Shown here piece by piece: positions 18,200 to 28,685 of a DNA stretch of 64,000 nt (positions are counted from its first letter, which is position 1; each line of letters begins with the position of its first letter). The DNA comes from Deefgea tanakiae (lineage in GTDB: Bacteria; Pseudomonadota; Gammaproteobacteria; Burkholderiales; Chitinibacteraceae): the NCBI RefSeq assembly GCF_019665765.1, contig NZ_CP081150.1:3493674-3557673 (forward strand). The letters are read 5' to 3'. The position numbers were made by a program, and so were the translations under genes. The notes beneath the pieces were generated by a model. The model made no database searches, was not told the origin of the DNA, and was given only the letters and a program-made list of their open reading frames with translations.

Positions 18200-19597
18200 A
18201 TGGAACTCACTGCAAAACATTGCATCGTGGTTGGCTTGGGTGATACGGGCTTGGCCACTGCGCGTTGGTTGGTCGCTAAAGGGGCGCGTGTAACGGTGGC
18301 TGATAGTCGCAGCACACCACCCAATTTAGCTAATTTACAGGCTGAGTTGCCAGGTGTTGCGTTGCGACTTGGTTCTTTCAATGTCGATACATTCGCCGAT
18401 GCCGACATGCTCATCACCAGCCCTGGTGTGCCATTGGCAACACCAGAAATCGCCGTTGCTATAGCGCATGGCGTACCTGTTTTGGGTGATATTGAGTTAT
18501 TGGCGCAAGCATTAGTGGGTAAGCCGAGCCAAGTGATTGCCATTACTGGTTCTAATGGCAAATCGACCGTGACAACGATGGTGGCGCAAATGTGCGAGGC
18601 CGCCGGAAAAACAACCGTGATGGCCGGCAATATCGGCGTCCCCGTCTTGGCCGCATTGGCTGAGTGGGAAGCGCGTGGTGAGTGGCCTGATATTTGGGTG
18701 CTCGAACTATCAAGTTTTCAATTGGAGACAACGCGTTCCTTAGCTCCCGTCGCGGCGACGGTGCTCAATGTTTCTGAAGATCATTTAGATCGTTACGCTG
18801 GAATGAAAGAGTATGCAGCGACCAAAGCCAGTATTTTTGCTGGTGTAGGCATGCAGGTGCTGAATCGCGAAGATGGCTGGTGCCGGGGTATGGCTCGCCA
18901 AGCAAGAGAAGTTATATGGTTTGGTGCGGATACGCCACGTAATGGTTCTGAATATGGATTGCTTGAATTAGACGGTGATTTTAGTCTGCGTTGCGGCGAT
19001 ATCGAGTTGATGAAAGCTTCTCAATTGCCGGTTGCGGGCTTGCATAATGCGGTGAATGCCTTGGCTTCAATTGCCTTGTGCCGCGCAGCGGGTTTGCCAA
19101 TCGAGCCGCTCATTAGAGCGCTGAAAAACTTCAAAGGTTTGCCGCATCGGGTTGAGTTTGTCGCTGAAATTAATGGCGTGGCTTATTACGACGACTCAAA
19201 AGGCACCAATGTAGGCGCAACTGAAGCGGCACTCAAAGGCATGACTCGTCCCGTGGTACTGATTGCAGGTGGTGATGGTAAAGGGCAAGACTTTTCTCCT
19301 TTGCTTGAGGCGTGCGAGCAAATTTGTCGTGCAGTGTTGCTGATTGGGCGCGATGCACCTGCTTTGGCCGAAGTGCTCAATGAAGCGACTTCAGCATACT
19401 TGCCAGATGATGATGACAATTACTTGCCGGTGATGATGGTGCCGTCACTAGAGATGGCGGTATCGGTGGCGAGCAATTTTGCAGAAACGGGTGATGTGGT
19501 ATTGCTCTCGCCCGCCTGTGCCAGCTTGGACATGTTTAAAAATTATCACCATCGTGCAGAAGTGTTTATTGCAGCGGTCAAAGGTTTGGAGCATTAA
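18200..19597 (+). CDS. murD: UDP-MurNAc-L-alanine:D-glutamate ligase MurD
   Basis: Adds D-Glu to UDP-MurNAc-L-Ala. The 465-aa protein has an N-terminal nucleotide-binding GLGDTG, the ATP loop GSNGKST near 117, NVSEDHLDRY in the central domain and DDSKGTNVGAT near 330-340. The stop codon shares a base with the ftsW start (TAATG). Confidence 0.96.
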   Translation: MELTAKHCIVVGLGDTGLATARWLVAKGARVTVADSRSTPPNLANLQAELPGVALRLGSFNVDTFADADMLITSPGVPLATPEIAVAIAHGVPVLGDIELLAQALVGKPSQVIAITGSNGKSTVTTMVAQMCEAAGKTTVMAGNIGVPVLAALAEWEARGEWPDIWVLELSSFQLETTRSLAPVAATVLNVSEDHLDRYAGMKEYAATKASIFAGVGMQVLNREDGWCRGMARQAREVIWFGADTPRNGSEYGLLELDGDFSLRCGDIELMKASQLPVAGLHNAVNALASIALCRAAGLPIEPLIRALKNFKGLPHRVEFVAEINGVAYYDDSKGTNVGATEAALKGMTRPVVLIAGGDGKGQDFSPLLEACEQICRAVLLIGRDAPALAEVLNEATSAYLPDDDDNYLPVMMVPSLEMAVSVASNFAETGDVVLLSPACASLDMFKNYHHRAEVFIAAVKGLEH

Positions 19598-20784
19598 TGC
19601 GTCAAATCTTTTATCAAGCCATGAAGCGAATGAAGCCCACGATGAGCGCCTACGATCAGACGCTCTTCTGGTGCATCGTGATGCTGCTGACGATTGGTTT
19701 GGTGATGGTGTACTCGTCTTCGATTGCGATGGCGGAAGTAGATAAAGATACGGGATTTAAATCGAATTATTTTTTAATTCGTCATGCCATTTTTCTACTC
19801 GTGGGGTGCGCAGCGGCTTTTATTGCATACAATATCCCAAGTGAAACTTGGCGTAAATACTCTCCGATTTTGTTTATTGGCGGCATTGTTTTACTGATCT
19901 TGGTATTGATTCCTGGCATTGGCCGAGAAGTAAACGGTAGTCGCCGCTGGTTGAGTTTATTTGTAATTAATTTGCAGCCATCTGAATTAGTTAAGTATTT
20001 TGTCGTGCTGTATGCCGCTGATTACAGTGTGCGTAAAAATAGCAGCATGAGTGCCAAAATTTCAGAGAGTTTCTCAAAAGTTTTATTTCCATTGGCCATC
20101 GTGATGACTGTGGTGGGCGGACTTTTATTGGCACAACCCGATATGGGCGCGCTCATTGTGGTTACTGCGATTGCGGTCGGCATTTTATTTTTAGCTGGAT
20201 TTAGTTGGCAATTATTTGCCGGCTTGATTGTTGTTTTGGGTGGCGCTTTTTTTACTTTAATTGCAACGAGTCCATATCGCCGTGCTCGGGTTTTAGGATT
20301 TTTAGATCCTTGGCAAGATCCGTACGGTAAAGGTTATCAATTAAGTCATTCGCTGATTGCATTTGGACGTGGTGAGTTCACCGGTGTTGGCTTGGGATTA
20401 AGTGTTGAGAAATTGTCGTATTTACCTGAAGCGCACACTGACTTTTTAATGGCGATTATTGCTGAAGAATTTGGCTTTGTCGGTGTGGCTATTGTGATTT
20501 CTTTGTTTGCCTTTTTAGTCTTTCGCGCGTTTGCAATTGGCGTGCAAGCCAATAAATTAGAGCGGCATTGGCAATCATTAGCGGCGCAAGGCGTGGGTAT
20601 TTGGATTGGCTTTCAGGCTGTGATTAATATTGGCGTAAATATGGGCGTGATGCCGACTAAAGGGTTGACCTTGCCTTTACTTTCATTTGGCGGCTCTGGG
20701 ATTGTTGCCAACTTATTGGCTTTGGGTTTTTTAATGCGAATTGACTATGAAAATCGCCAAATGATTCGGGGGTATAACGTATGA
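19597..20784 (+). CDS. ftsW: Septal peptidoglycan glycosyltransferase FtsW
   Basis: The SEDS-family glycosyltransferase that polymerises septal glycan with FtsI. The 395-aa product has ten likely membrane segments. Family features include GSRRWL (about 112-117), QPSELVK, QPDMG and the C-terminal KGLTLPLLSFGGSG. It overlaps murG by 4 bp. The long cytoplasmic N-terminus (MRQIFYQAMKRMKP...) precedes the first membrane helix. Confidence 0.96.
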   Translation: MRQIFYQAMKRMKPTMSAYDQTLFWCIVMLLTIGLVMVYSSSIAMAEVDKDTGFKSNYFLIRHAIFLLVGCAAAFIAYNIPSETWRKYSPILFIGGIVLLILVLIPGIGREVNGSRRWLSLFVINLQPSELVKYFVVLYAADYSVRKNSSMSAKISESFSKVLFPLAIVMTVVGGLLLAQPDMGALIVVTAIAVGILFLAGFSWQLFAGLIVVLGGAFFTLIATSPYRRARVLGFLDPWQDPYGKGYQLSHSLIAFGRGEFTGVGLGLSVEKLSYLPEAHTDFLMAIIAEEFGFVGVAIVISLFAFLVFRAFAIGVQANKLERHWQSLAAQGVGIWIGFQAVINIGVNMGVMPTKGLTLPLLSFGGSGIVANLLALGFLMRIDYENRQMIRGYNV

Positions 20785-21848
20785 AAAAACGTACCCTTTT
20801 GGTGATGGCGGGCGGTACAGGTGGACATATTTTCCCCGCACTTGCAGTGGCAAATGCGGTGCGTGCTCAAGGCTGGGATGTGGTGTGGTTGGGCGCAAAA
20901 GACGCGATGGAAACGCGTGTCGTTCCGCAGCATGGTATTGATTTGGTGACCTTGGATATTACGGGTGTTCGTGGCAAGGGCTTGTTGAAAAAACTGAGCC
21001 AACCATGGGTGCAGGCGAAGGCATTGTTGCATGCGTTGAATTTGATTTTCCGTCGTCGCCCTGATGTGGCGATTGGCTTTGGTGGTTTTACGGGCTTTCC
21101 CGGCGGCCTCGCCATGCGTATGTGCTGGTTACCTTTGGTGATACACGAGCAAAACTCGGTAGCTGGTTTGACCAATCGAGTACTGTCCAAAATCGCTAAT
21201 CGAGTGCTCTTTGCATTTCCTTCCGCGTTCCCAAATCAAGCGGATTGTGTCGGTAATCCGGTACGCGCTGAAATGAATGTTGTGGCAGGGCCGGAACTGC
21301 GATTTGCCGAGCGCTCTGGAGTATTAAAAATTTTAGTTGTAGGCGGAAGTTTGGGTGCACAAGTATTCAACGAACAACTGCCGCAAGCTTTGGCTTTGAT
21401 TCCTGAGAATGCTAGGCCTGAAGTGACGCATCAATCAGGTGAAAAGCATATTGAGACGCTCAAAGCCAATTACGTCGCAGCTGGCGTGAATGCCAATTGC
21501 GTTGCTTTTATTGGTGATATGGCGCAAGCGTACGCCGATGCAGATTTGGTATTGTGTCGATCCGGCGCTTTGACGGTCGCGGAATTGGCTTGTATTGGCG
21601 CGGCAAGTGTATTGGTGCCGTTTCCATATGCTGTGGATGACCATCAAACTGGAAATGCAAAATTCCTCAGCGATGCTGGGGCTGGCGTTTTATTGCCACA
21701 AACAGAAAGTAGCCCTGAAAAATTAGCAAAATTAATTCAAGAAATGACTCGAGAGCGTTGCCTGAAAATGGCAAAAGCCGCGCGAGTGTTAGCACAACCT
21801 AATGCAACGGACGCAGTCGTTGCAGTGATTAAAGAATTGGCAGAATGA
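20781..21848 (+). CDS. murG: UDP-GlcNAc transferase MurG (lipid II synthesis)
   Basis: A peripheral inner-membrane glycosyltransferase of family GT28 that adds GlcNAc to lipid I. The 355-aa protein has the [10 protein letters not shown] loop near residues 10-19, [10 protein letters not shown] near 91-100, and the donor-binding GALTVAELA segment in the C-terminal lobe. It overlaps ftsW and murC by 4 bp each. Confidence 0.97.
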   Translation: MKKRTLLVMAGGTGGHIFPALAVANAVRAQGWDVVWLGAKDAMETRVVPQHGIDLVTLDITGVRGKGLLKKLSQPWVQAKALLHALNLIFRRRPDVAIGFGGFTGFPGGLAMRMCWLPLVIHEQNSVAGLTNRVLSKIANRVLFAFPSAFPNQADCVGNPVRAEMNVVAGPELRFAERSGVLKILVVGGSLGAQVFNEQLPQALALIPENARPEVTHQSGEKHIETLKANYVAAGVNANCVAFIGDMAQAYADADLVLCRSGALTVAELACIGAASVLVPFPYAVDDHQTGNAKFLSDAGAGVLLPQTESSPEKLAKLIQEMTRERCLKMAKAARVLAQPNATDAVVAVIKELAE

Positions 21849-23239
21849 AACATAAAGTAAAACGCATACATTTCGTAGGTATTGGCGGCGTTGGCATGAG
21901 CGGCATTGCCGAGGTGTTGTTGAATCTTGGTTTTGAGGTGAGCGGTACCGATTTGGGCGTGAGCGCAACTACCAAACGCTTGGCAGCTGCGGGCGCAGAA
22001 GTATTTCACGGCCATGCCGCTGAGTACGTTGCTAACGCGGATGTGGTGGTGATTTCAAGCGCGGTCAAAGATGACAACCCCGAAGTTGTTGAGGCGCGCA
22101 AACGCAAAATTCCAGTAGTGCCACGCGCGATGATGTTGGCTGAGTTGATGCGCCTTAAGCAAGGCATCGCAATTGCCGGTACTCACGGAAAAACGACAAC
22201 GACGAGTCTGAGCGCGAGTGTGCTTGAAGCTGCCGGGCTGGATCCGACCTTTGTGATTGGTGGAAAATTGCATGCCGCCGGCTCGAATGCACGATTGGGG
22301 CAAGGGGACTTTTTGGTTGCCGAAGCGGATGAAAGCGATGCGTCTTTCTTGATGCTCACGCCGGTGATTTCTGTGGTGACCAATATCGATGCCGATCATA
22401 TGGATACCTATGGACATGATTTTGAAAAGCTGAAGCAAGCCTTCATCGATTTCCTGCACCATTTACCATTTTATGGTCGGGCGATTTTGTGTGTCGATGA
22501 TCCACATGTGCGCTCAATTTTGCCGAAAGTCACCAGTCCAGTTACCACTTATGGCGTGGCTGAAGATGCAATGTTGCGCGCGGAAAACATCGTGGCCGAT
22601 AACGGCCAGATGCGCTTTGATGCAGTTTGGGAAAACGGCGAATCACGCCGTTTGGCCGTGACCTTGAATATGCCCGGCATGCACAACGTGCTCAATGCCT
22701 TGGCTGCGATTGCGATTGGGATTGAAGTGGGGGCAGATGAAGCGGCGATTGTCGCAGCATTGGCTTCATTCCAAGGCGTAGGTCGTCGGTTCCAACGTTA
22801 TGGCGAAGTGGCGCTTGAAACTGGTGGTTCATTTACCTTAGTCGATGATTATGGTCATCACCCGGTGGAAATGGCGGCGACTTTGGCCGCCACGCGAGGT
22901 GCTTTCCCAGGGCGTCGGTTGATGTTGGCATTCCAGCCGCACCGCTACACGCGAACGCGTGATTGTTTTGAAGATTTCGTCAAAGTACTCAATACCGTCG
23001 ATGGTCTGTTGCTTGCCGAGGTTTACGCCGCTGGCGAAGCGCCGATTGTTGCCGCTGATGGCCGCTCACTTGCTCGTGCGGTACGTGTGGCTGGCAAGGT
23101 AGAGCCGGTGTTTGTGGAGAACATTGCCGATATGCCAGCGGCAATCCTTGCCGCAGTCCGTGATGGTGATGTGGTGGTCACGATGGGCGCCGGAACGATT
23201 GGGAATACACCGAAATTGTTAAGTGAGATGGTGAAATGA
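21845..23239 (+). CDS. murC: UDP-MurNAc:L-alanine ligase MurC
   Basis: The first peptide ligase of the pathway. The 464-aa protein opens with [20 protein letters not shown], the expected UDP-binding Rossmann loop. It has [10 protein letters not shown] near 115, EADESDASF, and [11 protein letters not shown]. It overlaps murG and ddlB by 4 bp (ATGA-type overlaps), so the block behaves as one operon. Confidence 0.97.
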   Translation: MKHKVKRIHFVGIGGVGMSGIAEVLLNLGFEVSGTDLGVSATTKRLAAAGAEVFHGHAAEYVANADVVVISSAVKDDNPEVVEARKRKIPVVPRAMMLAELMRLKQGIAIAGTHGKTTTTSLSASVLEAAGLDPTFVIGGKLHAAGSNARLGQGDFLVAEADESDASFLMLTPVISVVTNIDADHMDTYGHDFEKLKQAFIDFLHHLPFYGRAILCVDDPHVRSILPKVTSPVTTYGVAEDAMLRAENIVADNGQMRFDAVWENGESRRLAVTLNMPGMHNVLNALAAIAIGIEVGADEAAIVAALASFQGVGRRFQRYGEVALETGGSFTLVDDYGHHPVEMAATLAATRGAFPGRRLMLAFQPHRYTRTRDCFEDFVKVLNTVDGLLLAEVYAAGEAPIVAADGRSLARAVRVAGKVEPVFVENIADMPAAILAAVRDGDVVVTMGAGTIGNTPKLLSEMVK

Positions 23240-24141
23240 ATCAGTATGGAAAAGTAGCCGTCATCATGGGTGGTAGTTCAGCAGAGCGAGAAGTGTCTTT
23301 GATGAGTGGCGCCGGTGTTTTAGCAGCATTACAAGCAAGTGGCATCGATGCTCATGCATTTGATCCCGCTGAAAAGCCACTGCAATTGTTGAAAGCAGAA
23401 GGTTTTGATCGCGCATTTCTAATTTTGCATGGTCGTGGTGGCGAAGATGGCACGATTCAGGGGGCATTGGAGTTTCTTGGTGTGCCATACACCGGCTGCG
23501 GAGTGATGGCTTCTGCAATTGGTATGGATAAATGGCGTACCAAATTACTGTGGGAAGCTGCAGGTTTGCCAGTGCCGGATTACCGGATCGTTGAAAGTGC
23601 GGAAGAGTTAAAACTTGCTGCGCAAGAACTTAGTTTGCCTTTGTTTGTGAAGCCTGCGAATGAAGGTTCAAGCGTTGGCGTTGTAAAGTTGAAGTCATTA
23701 CTTGATGTCGATGCCGCGTGGGCTGAGGTATCACAGCATAAATCCGTCGTTTTAGCAGAGCGCAATATTGGTGGCGGTGAATACACATGCGCTGTTTTGG
23801 ATGGTCAAGCGTTACCAACGGTGAAAATCATTCCGCAAACAGAGTTTTACGATTACGAATCGAAATACATACGTGACGATACGGTGTATCACTGCCCATC
23901 AGGCTTATCAGGCGAAAAAGAGCAGCAAGCACGGAGTTTGGCCGAAAAAGCTTACCGTATTTTGGGGGCGACTGGCTGGGCGCGGATCGACTTTCTAACG
24001 GATGAAGACGGAAAGATTTACTTGCTTGAGGCCAATACGGCACCCGGTATGACGACGCATAGTTTGTTCCCAATGTGCGCGCGTGAGGCCGGTTTGAGTT
24101 ACGAATCACTAGTGATGAAAATTTTAGCAACAACTTTGTGA
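23236..24141 (+). CDS. ddlB: D-alanine:D-alanine ligase
   Basis: An ATP-grasp ligase that makes the D-Ala-D-Ala dipeptide used by MurF. The 301-aa protein has [14 protein letters not shown] near 12-25, [23 protein letters not shown] and [12 protein letters not shown] near 272-283. It is the last of the tightly overlapping genes; a 150-base gap with a promoter-like sequence follows before ftsQ. Confidence 0.96.
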   Translation: MNQYGKVAVIMGGSSAEREVSLMSGAGVLAALQASGIDAHAFDPAEKPLQLLKAEGFDRAFLILHGRGGEDGTIQGALEFLGVPYTGCGVMASAIGMDKWRTKLLWEAAGLPVPDYRIVESAEELKLAAQELSLPLFVKPANEGSSVGVVKLKSLLDVDAAWAEVSQHKSVVLAERNIGGGEYTCAVLDGQALPTVKIIPQTEFYDYESKYIRDDTVYHCPSGLSGEKEQQARSLAEKAYRILGATGWARIDFLTDEDGKIYLLEANTAPGMTTHSLFPMCAREAGLSYESLVMKILATTL

Positions 24142-24160
24142 AATATGTTGATTTGTAAGG

Positions 24161-24205
24161 GTATATCCTTGCAACTCTTGTTATAATTTGAATGCATTAA
24201 TATAC
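24161..24205. repeat. 45-nt palindromic element, copy 3 (overlaps ftsQ promoter)
   Basis: Begins GTATATCCTTG and ends TTAATATAC, exactly 45 nt, with GGGTATAT and ATATACCC forming the outer inverted repeat (24159-24166 and 24200-24207). The left arm resembles GTATTGCCTTG of the copy at 61003. The centre is AT-rich and includes the TATAAT described below. It is the most diverged member, so membership is less sure. Confidence 0.45.
24179..24187 (+). promoter_or_regulatory. Extended −10 promoter upstream of ftsQ
   Basis: TGTTATAAT has a perfect TATAAT (24182-24187) with the TGn extension, which can replace a −35 box. No good −35 is seen 17 nt upstream. It would provide an internal start for ftsQ-ftsA-ftsZ, where internal promoters are usual. 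Confidence 0.5.
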
Positions 24206-24217
24206 CCAGAAAGGGGC

Positions 24218-24233
24218 GGTGCTTTAAAGCACC
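24218..24233. promoter_or_regulatory. 16-nt perfect palindrome in the ftsQ leader
   Basis: GGTGCTTTAAAGCACC lies between the −10 and the leader ORF. It could be a short RNA hairpin or a dimeric protein site; no T-run follows, so it is not a terminator. Confidence 0.45.
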
Positions 24234-24248
24234 AATTAGGGAATCAAT

Positions 24249-24302
24249 ATGCTTGTGCAGTTTTCGCATCCACACGCTGCAGACTTTCCAAATGTGGAAT
24301 AA
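24249..24302 (+). CDS. Possible 17-aa leader ORF overlapping ftsQ start
   Basis: ATG 24249 is preceded by AGGGAA at good spacing and encodes MLVQFSHPHAADFPNVE before TAA at 24300-24302. It overlaps the ftsQ ATG (24292) in another frame. ftsQ itself has no visible Shine-Dalgarno, so ribosomes ending the leader could restart at ftsQ. This is an inference from spacing; the peptide may have no function of its own. Confidence 0.35.
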   Translation: MLVQFSHPHAADFPNVE

Positions 24303-25080
24303 GCCGCAGCTATTGATGTGGTTTGCAAATTTGCTGACTGCTTTGGCATTGATGCTGCTGTTTTACTCGCTGTTATTTTTGGCGGTGCATTCGCCTTTGT
24401 TTCCGGTTCGCAAAATCAAGGTGGATGGTGATTTAACCCATGTCACGCGTGAGCAGTTGCAGTACGTGATTAAGAATGAGTTAAAAGGGACTTTCTTTAC
24501 GCTGGATTTGGATAAAACCCGGCAAAATTTTGAAAAGTTACCTTGGGTACGGCAAGTTGAAGTGCGTCGCCGCTGGCCTGATCGCTTAGAAGTGAATATT
24601 GAAGAGCATAAGGCGGTTGCCCGGTGGGGAACAGCAGGCTTACTCAATTCACACGGCGAAAAATTTGATGCTGCTAGCGGCGATCATTTGCCTGTGTTGG
24701 AAGGGCCTGATGGTACTGAGAAGATTATGGTGGAAGGGTTTCAACGGCTAAAAGTCGCGTTGGCGCCTTTAGGAAGAACACCAACAAAGCTGTGGCTATC
24801 TGAGCGCCGAGCTTGGCGCTTTGAATTGGACAAGCAACTGATTGTGGAAGTAGGGCGAGATGATCCGGTTGATCGGGTCACGCGTTTTGTAAAAGCCTAC
24901 CCGAGCACGTTGGCACTCTTGCAGCAGCCGTTTGAATATGTTGATTTGCGCTATCCAAATGGCTTTGCAGTGCGTTTGCCGAGTTACCACCCGATTGAAA
25001 AGCCGGTTGCAGGAAAAGGAAGTGCAGTGAAGGTCGTGCCGTCTGTCGCAAAACCAAAAGCGACTAAAGCTTCGGCATGA
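24292..25080 (+). CDS. ftsQ: Cell division protein FtsQ
   Basis: A bitopic division protein bridging FtsL/FtsB to the septal synthase. The 262-aa product has a cytoplasmic MWNKPQ start matching the MWD/MWN opening of neisserial FtsQ, a membrane segment (about 10-33) and a POTRA domain (VRKIKVDGDLTHVTREQLQ). A beta domain follows, including LPWVRQVEVRRRWPDRLEV. ATG 24292 was preferred over the upstream TTG 24253. No Shine-Dalgarno is visible at 24292. The C-terminus is a low-complexity Lys/Ala tail. Confidence 0.93.
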   Translation: MWNKPQLLMWFANLLTALALMLLFYSLLFLAVHSPLFPVRKIKVDGDLTHVTREQLQYVIKNELKGTFFTLDLDKTRQNFEKLPWVRQVEVRRRWPDRLEVNIEEHKAVARWGTAGLLNSHGEKFDAASGDHLPVLEGPDGTEKIMVEGFQRLKVALAPLGRTPTKLWLSERRAWRFELDKQLIVEVGRDDPVDRVTRFVKAYPSTLALLQQPFEYVDLRYPNGFAVRLPSYHPIEKPVAGKGSAVKVVPSVAKPKATKASA

Positions 25081-25171
25081 TTTATGCTTTTGACTTAATA
25101 AGTCAATTAAAAGTAATAAGTTAGCTGTGTTATTTAAAGTTAAACCTTAAGAATTGTAAAAGAGGCTGTCA

Positions 25172-26404
25172 GTGACTAGGGATGCAAAAAACCTCATCGT
25201 TGGGCTAGATATCGGGACTTCAAAAGTGGTCGCGGTGGTGGCTGATGTGAAGGAAGACGGCTCATTGAATGTTGTGGGTCTTGGCTCTGCTGCGTCGAAA
25301 GGCTTGAAGCGCGGTGTGGTGGTTGATATTGAAAAAACCGTCGCCGCCATTCAATCCGCACTCGGTGAAGCTGAATTAATGGCCGACTGCAAAATCAGCG
25401 AAGTGTATACCGGTATCGCTGGCAGCCACATCAAGAGCCTGAATTCACACGGCATGGTGGCGATTAAAGATAAAGAAGTCACTCAAGCTGATATTGATCG
25501 AGTGATTGAAACAGCTAGCGCTGTCAATATTCCGACCGACCATCAAGTGCTGCATATTTTGTCGCAAGAATATGTGATTGATGGACAAGAAGACGTAAAA
25601 GAGCCGTTGGGCATGTCGGGTGTACGTTTAGAAGTTCGCGTGCACATTGTGTCGGGTGCAGTGTCTGCAGTGCAAAACATTACCAAATGCGTACGCCGCT
25701 GTGGTTTGGAAATCGCTGAAGTGGTGTTGCAACCCTTGGCTTCAAGCTATGCCGTACTCACCGAAGATGAAAAAGACCTTGGTGTATGTTTAGTCGATAT
25801 TGGCGGTGGTACGACGGATATCGCAGTATTTATTGGTGGTTCGATTCGTCATACGGCGGTCATTCCCATTGCCGGTGATCAAATCACAAATGATGTGGCA
25901 ATGGCATTACGTACACCAACAGGTGAAGCAGAAAACATCAAGATTCAACATGGTGTGGCCTTGCGTCATATGACCGATCCACAAACGATGATTGAAGTAC
26001 CGGGCGTGGGTGAGCGTGGTGCGCGACAAATGAGCCGCCACACTTTGGCTGAAGTCATTGAACCGCGTGTTGAAGAATTATATAGCTTTGTGCAGGCAGA
26101 GCTACGCCGAGTTGGTTTCGAAGATCGTTTGTCGAGCGGGATTGTGATTACCGGCGGCGCTTCATTGATGCCAGGTATGACTGATTTGGCCGAAGAAATA
26201 TTCCACATGCCAGTGCGTTTAGGTTTGCCACGTTATGTGGGCGGTCTGGCTGAAGTGGTTAAAAATCCGCGCTACTCAACGGCGGTCGGTTTATTGATTT
26301 TGGCGCGACAACAAATGCAAAAAGCGCCAAATCATCGTGGTAAAGAAGGTGGAATGGGTGATGTTTTCGGCAGAATGAAGTCATGGTTTCAAAATAACTT
26401 CTGA
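25172..26404 (+). CDS. ftsA: Cell division protein FtsA
   Basis: An actin-like protein that tethers FtsZ to the membrane. The 410-aa product has GLDIGTSKVVAVVAD near the start, DIGGGTTDIAVF (about 209-220) and GGASLMPGM (about 328-336). The C-terminus ends in an amphipathic helix (FGRMKSWFQNNF), the membrane-targeting sequence. The start is GTG 25172, with AGAGG upstream. A short TTGACTT/AAGTCAA inverted repeat at 25090-25106 lies in the 91-base gap before it. Confidence 0.96.
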   Translation: MTRDAKNLIVGLDIGTSKVVAVVADVKEDGSLNVVGLGSAASKGLKRGVVVDIEKTVAAIQSALGEAELMADCKISEVYTGIAGSHIKSLNSHGMVAIKDKEVTQADIDRVIETASAVNIPTDHQVLHILSQEYVIDGQEDVKEPLGMSGVRLEVRVHIVSGAVSAVQNITKCVRRCGLEIAEVVLQPLASSYAVLTEDEKDLGVCLVDIGGGTTDIAVFIGGSIRHTAVIPIAGDQITNDVAMALRTPTGEAENIKIQHGVALRHMTDPQTMIEVPGVGERGARQMSRHTLAEVIEPRVEELYSFVQAELRRVGFEDRLSSGIVITGGASLMPGMTDLAEEIFHMPVRLGLPRYVGGLAEVVKNPRYSTAVGLLILARQQMQKAPNHRGKEGGMGDVFGRMKSWFQNNF

Positions 26405-26447
26405 AATATTCGGGTAAGCGGTAAAATCGGGCAAGAGGAGAGTGGAA

Positions 26448-27626
26448 ATGGCATTATTAATTGAAGTACCAGAGGTTTCACATCACGTGAATATCAAAGT
26501 GATTGGCGTTGGCGGTGCAGGCTGCAATGCAATCAATAATATGATCGAGCATGCGATGCAATCGCATGGCGTCGATTTTATTTCGGCTAATACCGACGCG
26601 CAGGTATTAAAACAGTCTAAAGCGGATAACGTGGTTCAGCTGGGTGCTCAGCTTACAAAAGGCTTCGGTGCTGGTTGTAATCCAGAAATCGGTCGCCAAG
26701 CTGCGGAAGAAGATCGCGAACGCATCGCTGAATTGATTTCAGGTGCTGACTTGCTATTTATTACTGCCGGTATGGGTGGTGGTACCGGTACTGGTGCAGC
26801 ACCTGTGATCGCACAAGTCGCTCGTGAGAAAGGCATTCTCACTGTGGGTGTGGTGACTAAGCCTGGTCTGGATGAAGGCGGCCGCCAAAAAGTAGCGCAA
26901 GCCGGTATTGATGAATTAGCTCGTTATGTTGATTCATTGATTGTGGTTTCAAATCAAAAGCTTGAAGAAGTTTTGGGCGATGATGTGACGATTGATGAGG
27001 CATTCCGCGCAGCGGATGATGTGCTTCGCAATGCCGTCGGTTCTATCGTTGAGATTATTCAATACCCAGGTTTGATCAACGTTGACTTTGCCGACGTGAA
27101 AACCGTAATGCGTGAAATGGGTATGGCGATGATGGGTTCAGCTCATGCGACCGGTCCAGACCGTGCAATCCGCGCGACTGAAGAAGCGATTCGTTGCCCA
27201 CTTTTGGACAACATCAGCTTTAAAGGCGCCCGTGGCGTGTTGGTGAACTTCTCAACAGCTCCTGGTAAATTGAAAAAATCAGAAACGCGTCAAGCGCTTG
27301 AAATCATCGAATCGCACGTCGCAGACGGCGCATTGGTAAAACACGGTGTGGTTTACGACGAAGCCTTGGGTGAAGACGAAATCCGCGTGACTTTGGTGGC
27401 AACCGGTTTGGGTGGCAAAGCGATTAGCACGCCTTCATTGACTGTGGTGAGCAGCAGCCAAACCTTGAAAACTGGCACTGATAATCAAGCTTATGAAGAA
27501 GCCTACGATACCCCAGCAATTTGGCGTAATAATCGTGGCAATCGTGCACCTGAAGCCGCTGCACGCCCTGCAATGAGCAATATCGACATGGATATCCCGG
27601 CATTCTTGCGTCGCCAAGCGGATTAA
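26448..27626 (+). CDS. ftsZ: Cell division GTPase FtsZ
   Basis: The tubulin-like GTPase forming the Z ring. The 392-aa product has the T-loop GMGGGTGTGAAP near residue 106, an N-terminal GVGGAGCNA nucleotide loop, and the conserved C-terminal peptide DMDIPAFLRRQAD that binds FtsA and ZipA. ATG 26448 was chosen because AGGAG lies 7 nt upstream; GTG 26442 is an in-frame alternative six bases earlier. Confidence 0.97.
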   Translation: MALLIEVPEVSHHVNIKVIGVGGAGCNAINNMIEHAMQSHGVDFISANTDAQVLKQSKADNVVQLGAQLTKGFGAGCNPEIGRQAAEEDRERIAELISGADLLFITAGMGGGTGTGAAPVIAQVAREKGILTVGVVTKPGLDEGGRQKVAQAGIDELARYVDSLIVVSNQKLEEVLGDDVTIDEAFRAADDVLRNAVGSIVEIIQYPGLINVDFADVKTVMREMGMAMMGSAHATGPDRAIRATEEAIRCPLLDNISFKGARGVLVNFSTAPGKLKKSETRQALEIIESHVADGALVKHGVVYDEALGEDEIRVTLVATGLGGKAISTPSLTVVSSSQTLKTGTDNQAYEEAYDTPAIWRNNRGNRAPEAAARPAMSNIDMDIPAFLRRQAD

Positions 27627-27767
27627 GTGTTGATATTCAGCGACGCAGTTCGCTGGCGATTGATTTAGCCAAATAGCTTGAATCAATCGTTTTGATTGAA
27701 ATGATTTGCTCAGTCTTTTGCCTAGGACTGATAAAATCATAGTATTGAATGTATAGGCAGAACGGCC

Positions 27768-28682
27768 ATGTTTTTACAAAGAACTTTGGATTCAACAATT
27801 CATGCAACGGGTGTGGGACTGCATTCGGGCGAGAAAGTGAAGCTCACTTTGCGCCCAGCACCTGTGAATCATGGGATTGTGTTTAAGCGCTCTGATTTGC
27901 CCGAATCAGCGCCTTTCAAAGTTGGCCCCGATTTAGTGAACGACACGCGTCTCTCCTCAACGCTCGTCCAAGACGGCGTGCGTGTCGGCACCATTGAGCA
28001 TCTAATGTCTGCTTTTGCCGCACTTGGCATCGACAATATTATTGTTGAAGTCGATGCGCCTGAAATGCCGATTATGGATGGTTCTGCCGCACCATTTATC
28101 TACTTGATTCAAACCGCTGGGGTGCTAGAGCAAGATGCCCCTAAGCAGTTTGTTAAGGTACTCAAGCCCATTGAGGTGCATGATGGTGATAAATGGGTGA
28201 AATTTGAGCCGCACAATGGCTATAAAGTCGCTCTGACGATTGATTTCAAACATCCCGCTTTTAAAAAATCCGCCCAGAGCATTACCTTAGATTTTGCTGA
28301 AAGTAATTACATCAGCGAAATCGCACGCGCGCGTACTTTTGGTTTTATTCATGAAGTGGAATATCTGCGCATGAATGGCTTGGCGCGTGGTGGCAATATG
28401 GATAACGCTGTTGTAATTGATGAGTTTAAAGTACTCAATGAGGGCGGTTTGCGCTTTGAAGACGAGTTTGTACGGCACAAGATTTTGGATGCGATTGGCG
28501 ACCTTTATATTTTGGGTTACCCGTTGATTGCTTCATTTTCAGGATACAAATCTGGTCATGCAATGAACAATAAATTATTGCGTGAGCTGCTATCTGATTC
28601 TAGCAACTATGAAATGGTGAGCTTTGATCGTCTGAGTGACGTTCCAGCTGCATTTCATGACTTACCTGCGCTAGGCATCTAA
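27768..28682 (+). CDS. lpxC: UDP-3-O-acyl-GlcNAc deacetylase LpxC
   Basis: The zinc enzyme for the committed step of lipid A synthesis. The 304-aa protein has [15 protein letters not shown] at the start, the metal-binding [16 protein letters not shown] (about 74-89), and [14 protein letters not shown] (about 239-252) with the second and third zinc ligands. Its site after ftsZ closes the dcw cluster as in many proteobacteria. The 141-base gap before it includes AT-rich sequence that may hold its own promoter. Confidence 0.96.
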   Translation: MFLQRTLDSTIHATGVGLHSGEKVKLTLRPAPVNHGIVFKRSDLPESAPFKVGPDLVNDTRLSSTLVQDGVRVGTIEHLMSAFAALGIDNIIVEVDAPEMPIMDGSAAPFIYLIQTAGVLEQDAPKQFVKVLKPIEVHDGDKWVKFEPHNGYKVALTIDFKHPAFKKSAQSITLDFAESNYISEIARARTFGFIHEVEYLRMNGLARGGNMDNAVVIDEFKVLNEGGLRFEDEFVRHKILDAIGDLYILGYPLIASFSGYKSGHAMNNKLLRELLSDSSNYEMVSFDRLSDVPAAFHDLPALGI

Positions 28683-28685
28683 ACC

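Noticed and set aside
24253..24291. TTG 24253 as ftsQ start
   Set aside because: The MWN opening at ATG 24292 agrees with neisserial FtsQ proteins, and the added residues do not.
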